DNA of 64,000 bases, taken from contig CANMJA010000003.1 in the NCBI GenBank assembly GCA_947498055.1, positions 172,808-236,807 of the forward strand, in the 5' to 3' direction. The notes under the pieces are model-generated. The model was given only the letters and a program-made list of their open reading frames with translations. It was not told the DNA's origin and searched no databases. This DNA is from an uncultured Tenacibaculum sp. GTDB lineage: Bacteria > Bacteroidota > Bacteroidia > Flavobacteriales > Flavobacteriaceae. Below, piece by piece: positions 8,200 to 15,729 of this stretch (position 1 is the first letter of the stretch; the number at the start of each line of letters is the position of its first letter). Position numbers and translations under genes: made by a program.

Positions 8200-9957
8200 G
8201 TGAAGTATTATATTGCGATTTTAATTACTTTTCTTACAGGTTCTCTTTTAGCCCAAGAAGCTAAATTAACTGTCTCTGTAAGTAAAAACAAACTTGGTAT
8301 AAACCAACGTTTGCGTGTTGAGTTTGCTATTAACAAGCAAGGCGCTGATAATTTTAGACCCCCTAATTTTAAAAATTTTAAAATCATAGGAGGACCAAGT
8401 CAATCTGTTAGTCAAGCTTGGATTGGTGGTAAAACTAGTTTTACCCAATCTTATACTTATATCATAAAACCTTTAAGAAAAGGAGAATTTAATTTACCTT
8501 CTGCTAGTATAGAGATAGAAGGTAAAACTTTAAAGTCTGATCCTGTAAAAATAATAGTTACAGCTGCTGTTAAAGTCCCTAAAAACCCTAATGACCCCGA
8601 TTATATTGCAGAACAAAACATTCACTTAGTTGCGCAAATATCTAAAACAAAACCTTATGTTGGAGAAGGTATATATGTTGAATATCGATTGTATTTTAGT
8701 AATAATGTTGGTATCTACGATAATGCCATAACCGAGTCTCCACAGTATAATGGATTTTGGAATCAAGAAATTAAAGGAGGTACAAATCAAGTTAAAAAAG
8801 CAATGTACAATGGTGAACAGTATCGCTATGCTGTTTTGCACAAAGCCCTATTAATACCTACAAAATCAGGAAAATTAACCATTGACCCTATGAAAATGGA
8901 TATTGTAGTTGCTGTACCTACTGGAAGAGGTGATTTTTTTGGAAACCCAATTACAAAAAGAGTTCGTAAAGAATACGCATCTGCAAGAAAAACGATTAGA
9001 GTTAAAAACTTACCTATAGAAGGAAAACCCGACAGTTTTAATGGTGCTGTGGGTGATTTCACCTATACTTTAACATCTAACAGAAACACTCTCAAAGCCA
9101 ATGAATCTTCAGAAATAAAACTATCTATTAAAGGAAAAGGGAATTTAAAATTATTTGAGCTTCCAAAAGTGGAAACACCTAAAGAATTAGAAGTATATCA
9201 GCCAGAAAGGAAAGAGCGAGTAAGAATCACACCTTCTGGGGTTAGCGGTTCCGTAACAGACAATTATACTGTTGTTCCTGAATTTAAAGGGAAATATAAA
9301 ATACCTAAAACAGAGTTCTCTTACTTTAATCCTAAAGAAGAAAAGTACCACATAATTTCTTCTGATGATATTTATGTAAATGTTACTGAAGGAAAAGAAC
9401 TTAAAACAACCTCTTCTCAAGAACAAACGACGCAACAAAACGTTAAATTAACTGGTAGTGACTTCAGGTATATTCAAACAAATACTAAGTTAAGTAAAAA
9501 TAACAATGCCATTTTCTTCAACTCTTTCTTATTCTATGTTCTATTAATATTACCTATAATAGCAATACCTGTAGCTATTTTAATAGGTAAGAAAAAAGAA
9601 GAACGAGATGCAGATGTAATAGGTAATAAAAAAAGAAGAGCTGATAAACTTGCAAAAAAATATTTATCCGAAGCAAAGCTACAATTGGGTAAAAAAGAAG
9701 CTTTTTATGAGGCTCTAGAACGCGCTTTACATAATTACTTAAAAGCAAAACTAAGTGTTGAAACTTCAGATATTAGTAGAGAAAAAATCACAAAAATATT
9801 AGCAGATAAAAATGTAGATGAAACGTCTACTAAAGATTTTATTGAAGTTCTTAAAAATTGTGATTTTGCACGTTATACCCCAATCACAAATGTTCAAATG
9901 AATGAAGAATTTGAAAAGGCAAAAATAGTAATCACTCAATTAGACAAACAATTATAA
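8200..9957 (+). CDS. batD: BatD, large exported beta-domain protein
   Basis: A 585-residue protein starting at GTG with a signal peptide (MKYYIAILITFLTGSLLAQ). It contains repeated beta-sandwich modules (KLTVSVSKNKLGINQRLRVE; FTYTLTSNRNTLKANESSEI) of the BatD family, one membrane helix at about 445-465 (FLFYVLLILPIIAIPVAILI) and a cytoplasmic helical tail of about 115 residues. BatD proteins are periplasmic partners of the BatA/BatB VWA pair. The stop codon overlaps the ATG of the next gene by one base. Starting further downstream would destroy the signal peptide, so the GTG start is preferred. Confidence 0.9.
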   Translation: MKYYIAILITFLTGSLLAQEAKLTVSVSKNKLGINQRLRVEFAINKQGADNFRPPNFKNFKIIGGPSQSVSQAWIGGKTSFTQSYTYIIKPLRKGEFNLPSASIEIEGKTLKSDPVKIIVTAAVKVPKNPNDPDYIAEQNIHLVAQISKTKPYVGEGIYVEYRLYFSNNVGIYDNAITESPQYNGFWNQEIKGGTNQVKKAMYNGEQYRYAVLHKALLIPTKSGKLTIDPMKMDIVVAVPTGRGDFFGNPITKRVRKEYASARKTIRVKNLPIEGKPDSFNGAVGDFTYTLTSNRNTLKANESSEIKLSIKGKGNLKLFELPKVETPKELEVYQPERKERVRITPSGVSGSVTDNYTVVPEFKGKYKIPKTEFSYFNPKEEKYHIISSDDIYVNVTEGKELKTTSSQEQTTQQNVKLTGSDFRYIQTNTKLSKNNNAIFFNSFLFYVLLILPIIAIPVAILIGKKKEERDADVIGNKKRRADKLAKKYLSEAKLQLGKKEAFYEALERALHNYLKAKLSVETSDISREKITKILADKNVDETSTKDFIEVLKNCDFARYTPITNVQMNEEFEKAKIVITQLDKQL

Positions 9958-10712
9958 TGAAGAAGTTATTTTATTTAGTTGTATTTATCTTAGGGTTTAC
10001 ATGCTATTCTCAAACTCCTAAAGAACTTTTTATAAAAGCAAATTCATTTTATAAAAAAGGCAACTACAAGGAAGCAATAGAATTATATGAGGAAATTGAA
10101 AAAACTAATAAAGTTTCTTCAGAGCTTTTTTATAATCTAGCTAACTCTTATTATAAACTTAACAAGGTGGGTCCATCTGTTTATAATTATGAAAGAGCAT
10201 TAAAATTAGACCCATCTAATGAAGACGCTCGTAATAATTTAGTTTTTGCAAAACGACTTTCTTTAGACAGAATTGAAAGTTTACCAAAGTCCTTTCTTCA
10301 AAAATTTAATCAAAATTATATTAGTAAAATAAACTATAATCAATGGGCAATTATTAGCATTATTTTATCTTTTATCGCTTCTTTATTATTTCTACTTTAT
10401 TATTTCACAAACATATCTAGTCGAAAAAAACTTTTCTTTTCTACCAGTATTATAACGCTTATACTTTTGGTGATATCCTTAAGCATTGCTTTTCATCAAT
10501 TTAATAAAAAACAAAATACTGTTGAAGCTATTGTATACAGCTCAGAGGTATCTATAAAAAATGAGCCTACTGTAAATGCTAACGAATCTTTTGTTCTTCA
10601 TGAAGGAACAAAAGTTTTTGTTTTGGATAGTGTAGATGATTGGAAAAAGATACGTTTATCCGATGGCAAGATAGGTTGGTTAAAAAATAAAGAGATTAAA
10701 ATTGTTTACTAA
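9957..10712 (+). CDS. batE: BatE, TPR plus SH3-like domain protein
   Basis: This 251-residue protein begins with a signal peptide (MKKLFYLVVFILGFTCYSQ), followed by TPR repeats (about 22-95: AIELYEEIEK, ELFYNLANSYYKL, SVYNYERALKLDPSNEDARN), two membrane helices (about 125-145 and 160-175) and a C-terminal bacterial SH3 domain (about 190-250, ending DDWKKIRLSDGKIGWLKN). This TPR-TM-SH3 layout is typical of BatE, the last gene of the bat operon. It overlaps batD by one nucleotide. The next gene has its own -7 box, so the operon probably ends here. Confidence 0.9.
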   Translation: MKKLFYLVVFILGFTCYSQTPKELFIKANSFYKKGNYKEAIELYEEIEKTNKVSSELFYNLANSYYKLNKVGPSVYNYERALKLDPSNEDARNNLVFAKRLSLDRIESLPKSFLQKFNQNYISKINYNQWAIISIILSFIASLLFLLYYFTNISSRKKLFFSTSIITLILLVISLSIAFHQFNKKQNTVEAIVYSSEVSIKNEPTVNANESFVLHEGTKVFVLDSVDDWKKIRLSDGKIGWLKNKEIKIVY

Positions 10713-10761
10713 CCTTTAGTAATTTTTAACTTTTTTTAACAAACTCACTTCTCTGTTGTTG

Positions 10762-10769
10762 TATATTTG
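10762..10769 (+). promoter_or_regulatory. -7 box very close to the start codon of the 10776 gene
   Basis: TATATTTG fits TAnnTTTG. Only 6 nt separate it from the ATG at 10776, so the mRNA would be leaderless or nearly so. A T-run (10731-10737) stands where a -33 element would be expected, but slightly too far upstream. Confidence 0.4.
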
Positions 10770-10775
10770 TTTTAG

Positions 10776-11081
10776 ATGTTCAAATATATTTACACATATT
10801 CATTGATAATTGTATTATTTTGCAATGTAACCTTACCCACTTATTTAAGTTTATTTAAAGAAAAATGTGAGGTAGCATTATGCATTAATGATGTTGATGA
10901 AGATTTAGAAAATGAAGAAACTGAAAAAACAGAAGACGTAGAAATTAAATTGTTGTTTATAGAACATATGAGTGTTACCTATACAGATATAGAAACTCTT
11001 AAAAAAGTAATTTACTTATCTAAAGAATATAGCTCTGTATATCAGAAGCTAGAATCGCCTCCTCCAAAGTTATACCTTTAA
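10776..11081 (+). CDS. Small exported or membrane-anchored unknown protein upstream of sulP genes
   Basis: A 101-residue protein with a hydrophobic N-terminus (MFKYIYTYSLIIVLFCNVTL) that could be a signal peptide or a single anchor. An acidic stretch (DVDEDLENEETEKTEDVE, about 38-55) and a Pro-rich end (LESPPPKLYL) follow. I do not recognise the family. It lies between batE and the first SulP gene on the same strand, with its own -7 box, and an inverted repeat (11118-11147) separates it from sulP. A role with the SulP/carbonic anhydrase genes is only a positional guess. Confidence 0.65.
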   Translation: MFKYIYTYSLIIVLFCNVTLPTYLSLFKEKCEVALCINDVDEDLENEETEKTEDVEIKLLFIEHMSVTYTDIETLKKVIYLSKEYSSVYQKLESPPPKLYL

Positions 11082-11117
11082 AAAAATTCGTTTTTATAAA
11101 AATTTCAAGTATAACAA

Positions 11118-11147
11118 ATTAACTATTGCATATAAAGAATAGTTAAT
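11118..11147. repeat. 10-bp inverted repeat upstream of the first sulP gene
   Basis: ATTAACTATT (11118-11127) and AATAGTTAAT (11138-11147) form perfect arms around a 10-nt loop, 15 nt before the SulP ATG. It has no T-tract, so it is more likely an operator or leader hairpin than a terminator. Confidence 0.4.
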
Positions 11148-11162
11148 AAAGCATTATTTCTT

Positions 11163-12770
11163 ATGTTTAAAACAATTAAAAGTGATTTTCCCGCTAGTAT
11201 AGTGGTATTTTTTGTTGCATTACCTTTGTGTTTAGGTATTGCATTGGCGAGTGGAGCGCCATTATTTTCTGGTTTAATTGCCGGAATTATAGGAGGAGTT
11301 GTAGTTGCTAGTATTAGTGGTTCGGCTATTGGAGTAAGTGGCCCTGCTGCAGGATTAGCAGCTATTGTATTAGCTGCAATTACAGATCTAGGTGGTTTAG
11401 ATGGTGGTGGTTTCGAAAAATTCTTGGTAGCTGTTGTTTTAGGAGGTATCATGCAAATACTTTTGGGTGTTGCAAGAGCTGGTATTATTGCATACTTCTT
11501 TCCTTCATCTGTTATAAAAGGAATGCTAACAGGTATTGGAATTATTATTATTTTAAAACAGATTCGTCATTTCTTTGGAATGGCAAAAAACCCTTCAGGT
11601 AACTATGAATTTCTTCAAGTAAAATGGGGAAATTTAGTCTCTGATTTTTTAAATGCTTTTAATGCATTACTTAGCGGAAATATAAGTATTGGAGCAACTA
11701 TAATTGGTATTGTTTCTATAGGAATATTACTTTTATGGTCTAACATACTTTCTAAAAAAGGAAAAATATTTCAATTAATTCAAGGGCCTTTAGTTGTTGT
11801 TGTTGTTGGTATTCTTTTTTATATACTAACCAAAGGAGGAACTTTAAACCTTATAAAAAGTCAATTAGTATCTGTTCCTGTTCCTGATAGTTTTGACAGT
11901 TTTAAATCACAATTTAGTTTTCCTAATTTTTCTGCAATTGCAGATCAAAATATTTGGATTATAGCTTTTACAATTGCTGTTGTAGCAAGTTTAGAAACCC
12001 TATTATGTGTAGAAGCAACAGATAAATTAGATCCTGATAAAAATGTAACACCTACAAATAGAGAATTAATAGCACAAGGAACAGGAAATATTGTTTCTGG
12101 ATTAATTGGTGGTCTTCCAATAACGCAAGTGATTGTTAGAAGTTCTGCTAACATTCAATCAGGAGGTAAAAGCAAAATGTCTGCAATCATTCATGGTCTT
12201 TTACTTTTAATTTCTGTTATTTTAATTCCAACATTATTAAATAAAATTCCATTATCTGTATTAGCAGCTATACTGTTTATAGTAGGTTTTAAATTAGCAA
12301 AACCATCTACATTTAAAACCATGTTTAAATTAGGATGGAAACAGTGGGTTCCTTTTATGGCTACAGTATTACCTATGGCAATTACTGGGAATTTATTACT
12401 AGGTATTGGTTTAGGACTTGCAGTTGGTATTTTTGTTATTTTATTAAAAAGCTTCCAAAATTCTCATTTTTTACATAAAGAAGGAGAAGATGTAGATGAT
12501 GGTAAAATAAAAATGACTTTAGCGGAAGAAGTTACCTTCTTTAATAAAGGTGCCATTTTAAAAGAATTAGACAATTTACCTGAAAACTCTACACTAGAAT
12601 TAGATGTTACTAAAACTAGGTATTTAGATAACGATATTATTGAGATTTTAGAAGATTTTGCCCACAAAGCAAAAGATAGAAATATTAATATTAAATTAAT
12701 TTCTGAAAGAGGTACTATTGAAAACCCTCCTAGTTATATTGAGTTTTTCAAACTAAATCAAAAAACATAA
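11163..12770 (+). CDS. SulP-family anion transporter with STAS domain
   Basis: This 535-residue inner-membrane protein has the SulP fold: about 12-14 hydrophobic helices with the conserved early segment FPASIVVFFVALPLCLGIAL and the SulP signature region GSAIGVSGPAAGLAAIV. A cytoplasmic STAS domain occupies about 445-535 (TLELDVTKTRYLDNDIIEIL). SulP proteins carry sulfate, bicarbonate or other anions with H+ or Na+. Because a second SulP gene and a beta-carbonic anhydrase follow on the same strand, bicarbonate (BicA-like) is the most likely substrate. No sulfate assimilation gene is nearby. The substrate remains inferred from context. Confidence 0.92.
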   Translation: MFKTIKSDFPASIVVFFVALPLCLGIALASGAPLFSGLIAGIIGGVVVASISGSAIGVSGPAAGLAAIVLAAITDLGGLDGGGFEKFLVAVVLGGIMQILLGVARAGIIAYFFPSSVIKGMLTGIGIIIILKQIRHFFGMAKNPSGNYEFLQVKWGNLVSDFLNAFNALLSGNISIGATIIGIVSIGILLLWSNILSKKGKIFQLIQGPLVVVVVGILFYILTKGGTLNLIKSQLVSVPVPDSFDSFKSQFSFPNFSAIADQNIWIIAFTIAVVASLETLLCVEATDKLDPDKNVTPTNRELIAQGTGNIVSGLIGGLPITQVIVRSSANIQSGGKSKMSAIIHGLLLLISVILIPTLLNKIPLSVLAAILFIVGFKLAKPSTFKTMFKLGWKQWVPFMATVLPMAITGNLLLGIGLGLAVGIFVILLKSFQNSHFLHKEGEDVDDGKIKMTLAEEVTFFNKGAILKELDNLPENSTLELDVTKTRYLDNDIIEILEDFAHKAKDRNINIKLISERGTIENPPSYIEFFKLNQKT

Positions 12771-12780
12771 AACTATAATA

Positions 12781-12830
12781 AACATATTTAGTATCTTTTA
12801 TGCTACTAAATATGTTATTATTTTATTTTA
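12781..12830 (+). terminator. Stem-loop between the two sulP genes
   Basis: AACATATTTAGTA (12781-12793) pairs perfectly with TACTAAATATGTT (12804-12816), followed by the T-rich run ATTATTTTATTTT. It may terminate part of the transcripts from the first sulP gene or stabilise the message, because the next gene starts only 4 nt after it. Confidence 0.55.
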
Positions 12831-12833
12831 AAG

Positions 12834-14696
12834 ATGAAACATTTATTTTCTAATATTAAAGGAGATTTATTCGGAGGGATCACAGCTGGTATAGTTGCCC
12901 TACCATTAGCTCTTGCCTTTGGAGTATCTTCTGGTCTAGGACCTAGCGCTGGTTTATATGGTGCTATTTTAATTGCATTTTTTGCTTCCCTTTTTGGAGG
13001 TACATCTACTCAAATTTCTGGTCCAACAGCACCAATGACTGCTGTTAGTATGGTGGTTATTGCTTCCATTATAGCAGCCAATGATGGAAATGTAAAACAA
13101 GCATTACCAACTATTTTAACTGTTTTTTTATTAGCTGGTATTATTCAAGTAGGTTTAGGTCTTTTAGGCTTTGGTAAATATATTCGTTATATTCCTTATC
13201 CAGTTGTATCTGGTTTTATGACAGCTATTGGTTTAATCATCTTGGTTACTCAAATTCTGCCATCTACTGGTTATTATGTAAAAGAAGACAGTTCTTTTGT
13301 AGATAAATTTAAACCTAAAGCTCAGGAAATAATTTTAAAAAACATTTTAAAAGAAGAAGCTGGAAAAGGTATTTTAGTGATAAATGATATAAAAGAAACC
13401 TTAAAGCGTTCTAGTAAAATTACAGAAAATGATATTTTAAAAGAAGCTAAAATTTTAGCTAGCAAAGAAGCTTCTGGTGTATTAGGAACATTAAAAGTGC
13501 TTCCTAGAGCATTAAAAAGCATCAATTTTTTAGAACTTGCTTTAGCGTTATTTACCATTTTAATTATTTATGGTTTTAAAAGAATAACAACCGTTATACC
13601 CAGTACTTTGGTAGCTTTAGTTATTATGACTGCTGCTACCCTACTCTTAAAACTAGAATATCGACCTATTGAAAAAATAACGGGTAGTTTTCCAATTCCT
13701 AATTTAGCCATCTTCTCTAAATTTAGTATTACGCAAATTAAACCTTATATTTTTACTGCCTTTACATTAGCTTTATTAGGTGCTATTGATTCATTATTAA
13801 CCTCTGTTGTAGCTGATAATATGACAAAAACGAAACATAAACCTAATAAAGAATTAGTAGGGCAAGGAATAGGAAATAGCATAGCTGCTATATTTGGAGG
13901 AATTCCTGGAGCAGGTGCTACTATTAGAACTGTAATTAATATAAAATCTGGAGGAAAAACAAAACTTTCTGGAATGATAGCTGGTATAATGCTTTTAATT
14001 ATTTTGTTAGGATTAGGACCAATAGCTTCAAAAATACCAGCCGCTGTTTTAGCTGGAGTATTAATTACTGTAGGTATTGGGGTAATGGATTACAAAGGCT
14101 TAAAAGCAATTCCTAATCTCCCTAAAGATTTAAAGATGGGACCTATAAAAATAAGTTCTGAAGTAATAATAATGATTACCGTGTTACTATTATCTACATT
14201 TTGGGATTTAGTATATGCTGTAGGTATTGGTTTAGTAATTGCTTCTTTAATTTTCATGAAAAAAATAGGAGATGTAACCGCTAGGCGTTCTAATATTACT
14301 TCTTTAAAAGAAAAAGCTTGGGATGATGAATCTGAATTCCCTGAAAATCTTTCTAAAGAAGTATTTATTAAACACATTAATGGTCCTTTATTTTTTGGAT
14401 CTACTAGTAATTTTCAACAACTAGCAAAACAAATTCCCGATACAGCTACCACTGTGATTATTAGAATGGGTAAGATGCCCTATGTAGATCAATCCGGATT
14501 GTTTGCTCTAGAAGATATTTTAATTGATTTAGAAAAAAATGGAATTCAAGTTCTTTTTGTTGATGTTCTTCAACAACCAAAATACATGATGGAAAAAATA
14601 GGTATCATACCAGAATTAATTTCAAAAGAACATACATTTAAAACCTTTTCTGATTGTTTAGAATGGGTTAAAAACAACGTAAAAAATAAAATTTAA
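12834..14696 (+). CDS. SulP-family anion transporter with STAS domain, second copy
   Basis: This 620-residue SulP protein has the conserved VALPLALAFGVSSGLGPSAG (21-40) and GGTSTQISGPTAPMTA (55-70) segments and a C-terminal STAS domain (about 510-610, GPLFFGSTSNF, PYVDQSGLFALED). Between the helix ending near 145 and the one starting near 229 there is a hydrophilic segment of about 80 residues (YYVKEDSSFVDKF to VLPRALKSI). That loop is about 40 residues longer than the one in the preceding SulP protein. It lies 10 nt before the carbonic anhydrase gene, so both are almost surely co-transcribed. Bicarbonate or carbonate is the likely cargo; sulfate cannot be excluded. Confidence 0.92.
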   Translation: MKHLFSNIKGDLFGGITAGIVALPLALAFGVSSGLGPSAGLYGAILIAFFASLFGGTSTQISGPTAPMTAVSMVVIASIIAANDGNVKQALPTILTVFLLAGIIQVGLGLLGFGKYIRYIPYPVVSGFMTAIGLIILVTQILPSTGYYVKEDSSFVDKFKPKAQEIILKNILKEEAGKGILVINDIKETLKRSSKITENDILKEAKILASKEASGVLGTLKVLPRALKSINFLELALALFTILIIYGFKRITTVIPSTLVALVIMTAATLLLKLEYRPIEKITGSFPIPNLAIFSKFSITQIKPYIFTAFTLALLGAIDSLLTSVVADNMTKTKHKPNKELVGQGIGNSIAAIFGGIPGAGATIRTVINIKSGGKTKLSGMIAGIMLLIILLGLGPIASKIPAAVLAGVLITVGIGVMDYKGLKAIPNLPKDLKMGPIKISSEVIIMITVLLLSTFWDLVYAVGIGLVIASLIFMKKIGDVTARRSNITSLKEKAWDDESEFPENLSKEVFIKHINGPLFFGSTSNFQQLAKQIPDTATTVIIRMGKMPYVDQSGLFALEDILIDLEKNGIQVLFVDVLQQPKYMMEKIGIIPELISKEHTFKTFSDCLEWVKNNVKNKI

Positions 14697-14706
14697 AAAG
14701 ATTATA

Positions 14707-15336
14707 ATGAGAAATACAGCCTTAACAAAAGACTTACAAATTGAATTAACTCCTAATGGAGTGTTACAAGATTTACTAGAAGGAAACAAACGTTATACAG
14801 ATAATAATTTAACAAACTCTAATGTAACAGACTTAGTACAACAAACTATCAACGGACAGTTTCCTAAAGCTGTAATCTTATCTTGTATAGATTCTCGTGT
14901 GCCAGTAGAATTAGTTTTCGATCAAACTATAGGTGATATTTTTGTGGCTCGTGTAGCTGGTAACTTTGAAAATGTAGACATTCTTGGGAGCTTAGAATAT
15001 TCTTGTAATGTTGCTGGTAGTAAATTAGTTTTCGTATTAGGACATGAAAGTTGTGGTGCTGTAAAAGCGGCTTGTGATGGTGTAGAGCTTGGAAATATTA
15101 CTGCAATGTTAGAAAATATATCTCCTGCTGCTAAACTGGCATCAGAACAAGTAGATGGTGTAGCAGATTCTTCTAATAAAGAATTTGTAGCAAAAACAGT
15201 TGAAAACAATGTAAAACTAACTATTGAAAGAATTAGAGAAAAAAGCAAAATTCTTCAAGAAATGGAGGATAATGGAGAAATATCTATTGTAGGTGGCGTT
15301 TACTCTTTACATACTGGAAAAGTTACTATGCTATAA
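14707..15336 (+). CDS. Beta-class carbonic anhydrase
   Basis: A 209-residue cytoplasmic enzyme that interconverts CO2 and bicarbonate. The zinc ligands C60, H113 and C116 are present in SCIDSRVP (59-66) and GHESCGAV (112-119), together with the catalytic D62-R64 dyad. Length fits a beta-CA. It is the last gene of the SulP-SulP-CA set and is followed by a strong terminator. A carbonic anhydrase beside SulP carriers suggests supply of bicarbonate to anaplerotic carboxylation or pH balance. Family and active site are clear from the sequence; the partnership with the carriers is inferred from spacing (10 nt). Confidence 0.96.
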   Translation: MRNTALTKDLQIELTPNGVLQDLLEGNKRYTDNNLTNSNVTDLVQQTINGQFPKAVILSCIDSRVPVELVFDQTIGDIFVARVAGNFENVDILGSLEYSCNVAGSKLVFVLGHESCGAVKAACDGVELGNITAMLENISPAAKLASEQVDGVADSSNKEFVAKTVENNVKLTIERIREKSKILQEMEDNGEISIVGGVYSLHTGKVTML

Positions 15337-15353
15337 AAATAAATAACAACTAT

Positions 15354-15387
15354 AAAAAAGCAATGATTAAAATCATTGCTTTTTTTT
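15354..15387 (+). terminator. Rho-independent terminator after the carbonic anhydrase gene
   Basis: AGCAATGATT (15359-15368) and AATCATTGCT (15371-15380) form a 10-bp stem with flanking A-run and T-run (15381-15387). It closes the SulP-CA transcript. Confidence 0.88.
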
Positions 15388-15696
15388 ATACGCATATTTT
15401 AAAATAAATTAGTAAAAATATGCTTACATCATTTTCAAACTAAAACTTCCCCTATTAATCTAACCTAAAAGAGTATTTAATACAGAAAAACTACAAACTG
15501 CATAATTATTTCGCATAATTAACAACTTGCAAAAACAACTAAAAACCTATTTGTTAGCATATTAAAAAAACAGCCTGTCTCAAAAAAAAGTCAAAAAATA
15601 TATTTTTATCAATTACAACCAATAAAAAATATTAAATCTAAACAAAAACACATGTTTTTTTTATAAAAAAACACAAAATAGACTACTTATTTAGAC
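15388..15696. other. AT-rich intergenic stretch without a recognised gene
   Basis: About 300 nt between the terminator and the next promoter. The only marks seen are a direct repeat of GCATAATTA near 15500-15520 and a CAGCCTGTCTC sequence at about 15571-15581 followed by an A-run. No open frame or RNA gene is supported. Confidence 0.5.
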
Positions 15697-15704
15697 TATT
15701 TTTG
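15697..15704 (+). promoter_or_regulatory. -7 box of the 15730 gene
   Basis: TATTTTTG matches TAnnTTTG and lies 25 nt before the ATG. No clear -33 TTTG is present. Confidence 0.45.
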
Positions 15705-15729
15705 AAACAATAAAAAACAAAACTTAATT

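Noticed and set aside
15571..15581. CAGCCTGTCTC next to an A-run as a terminator
   Set aside because: No second stem arm could be found, so it was not called.
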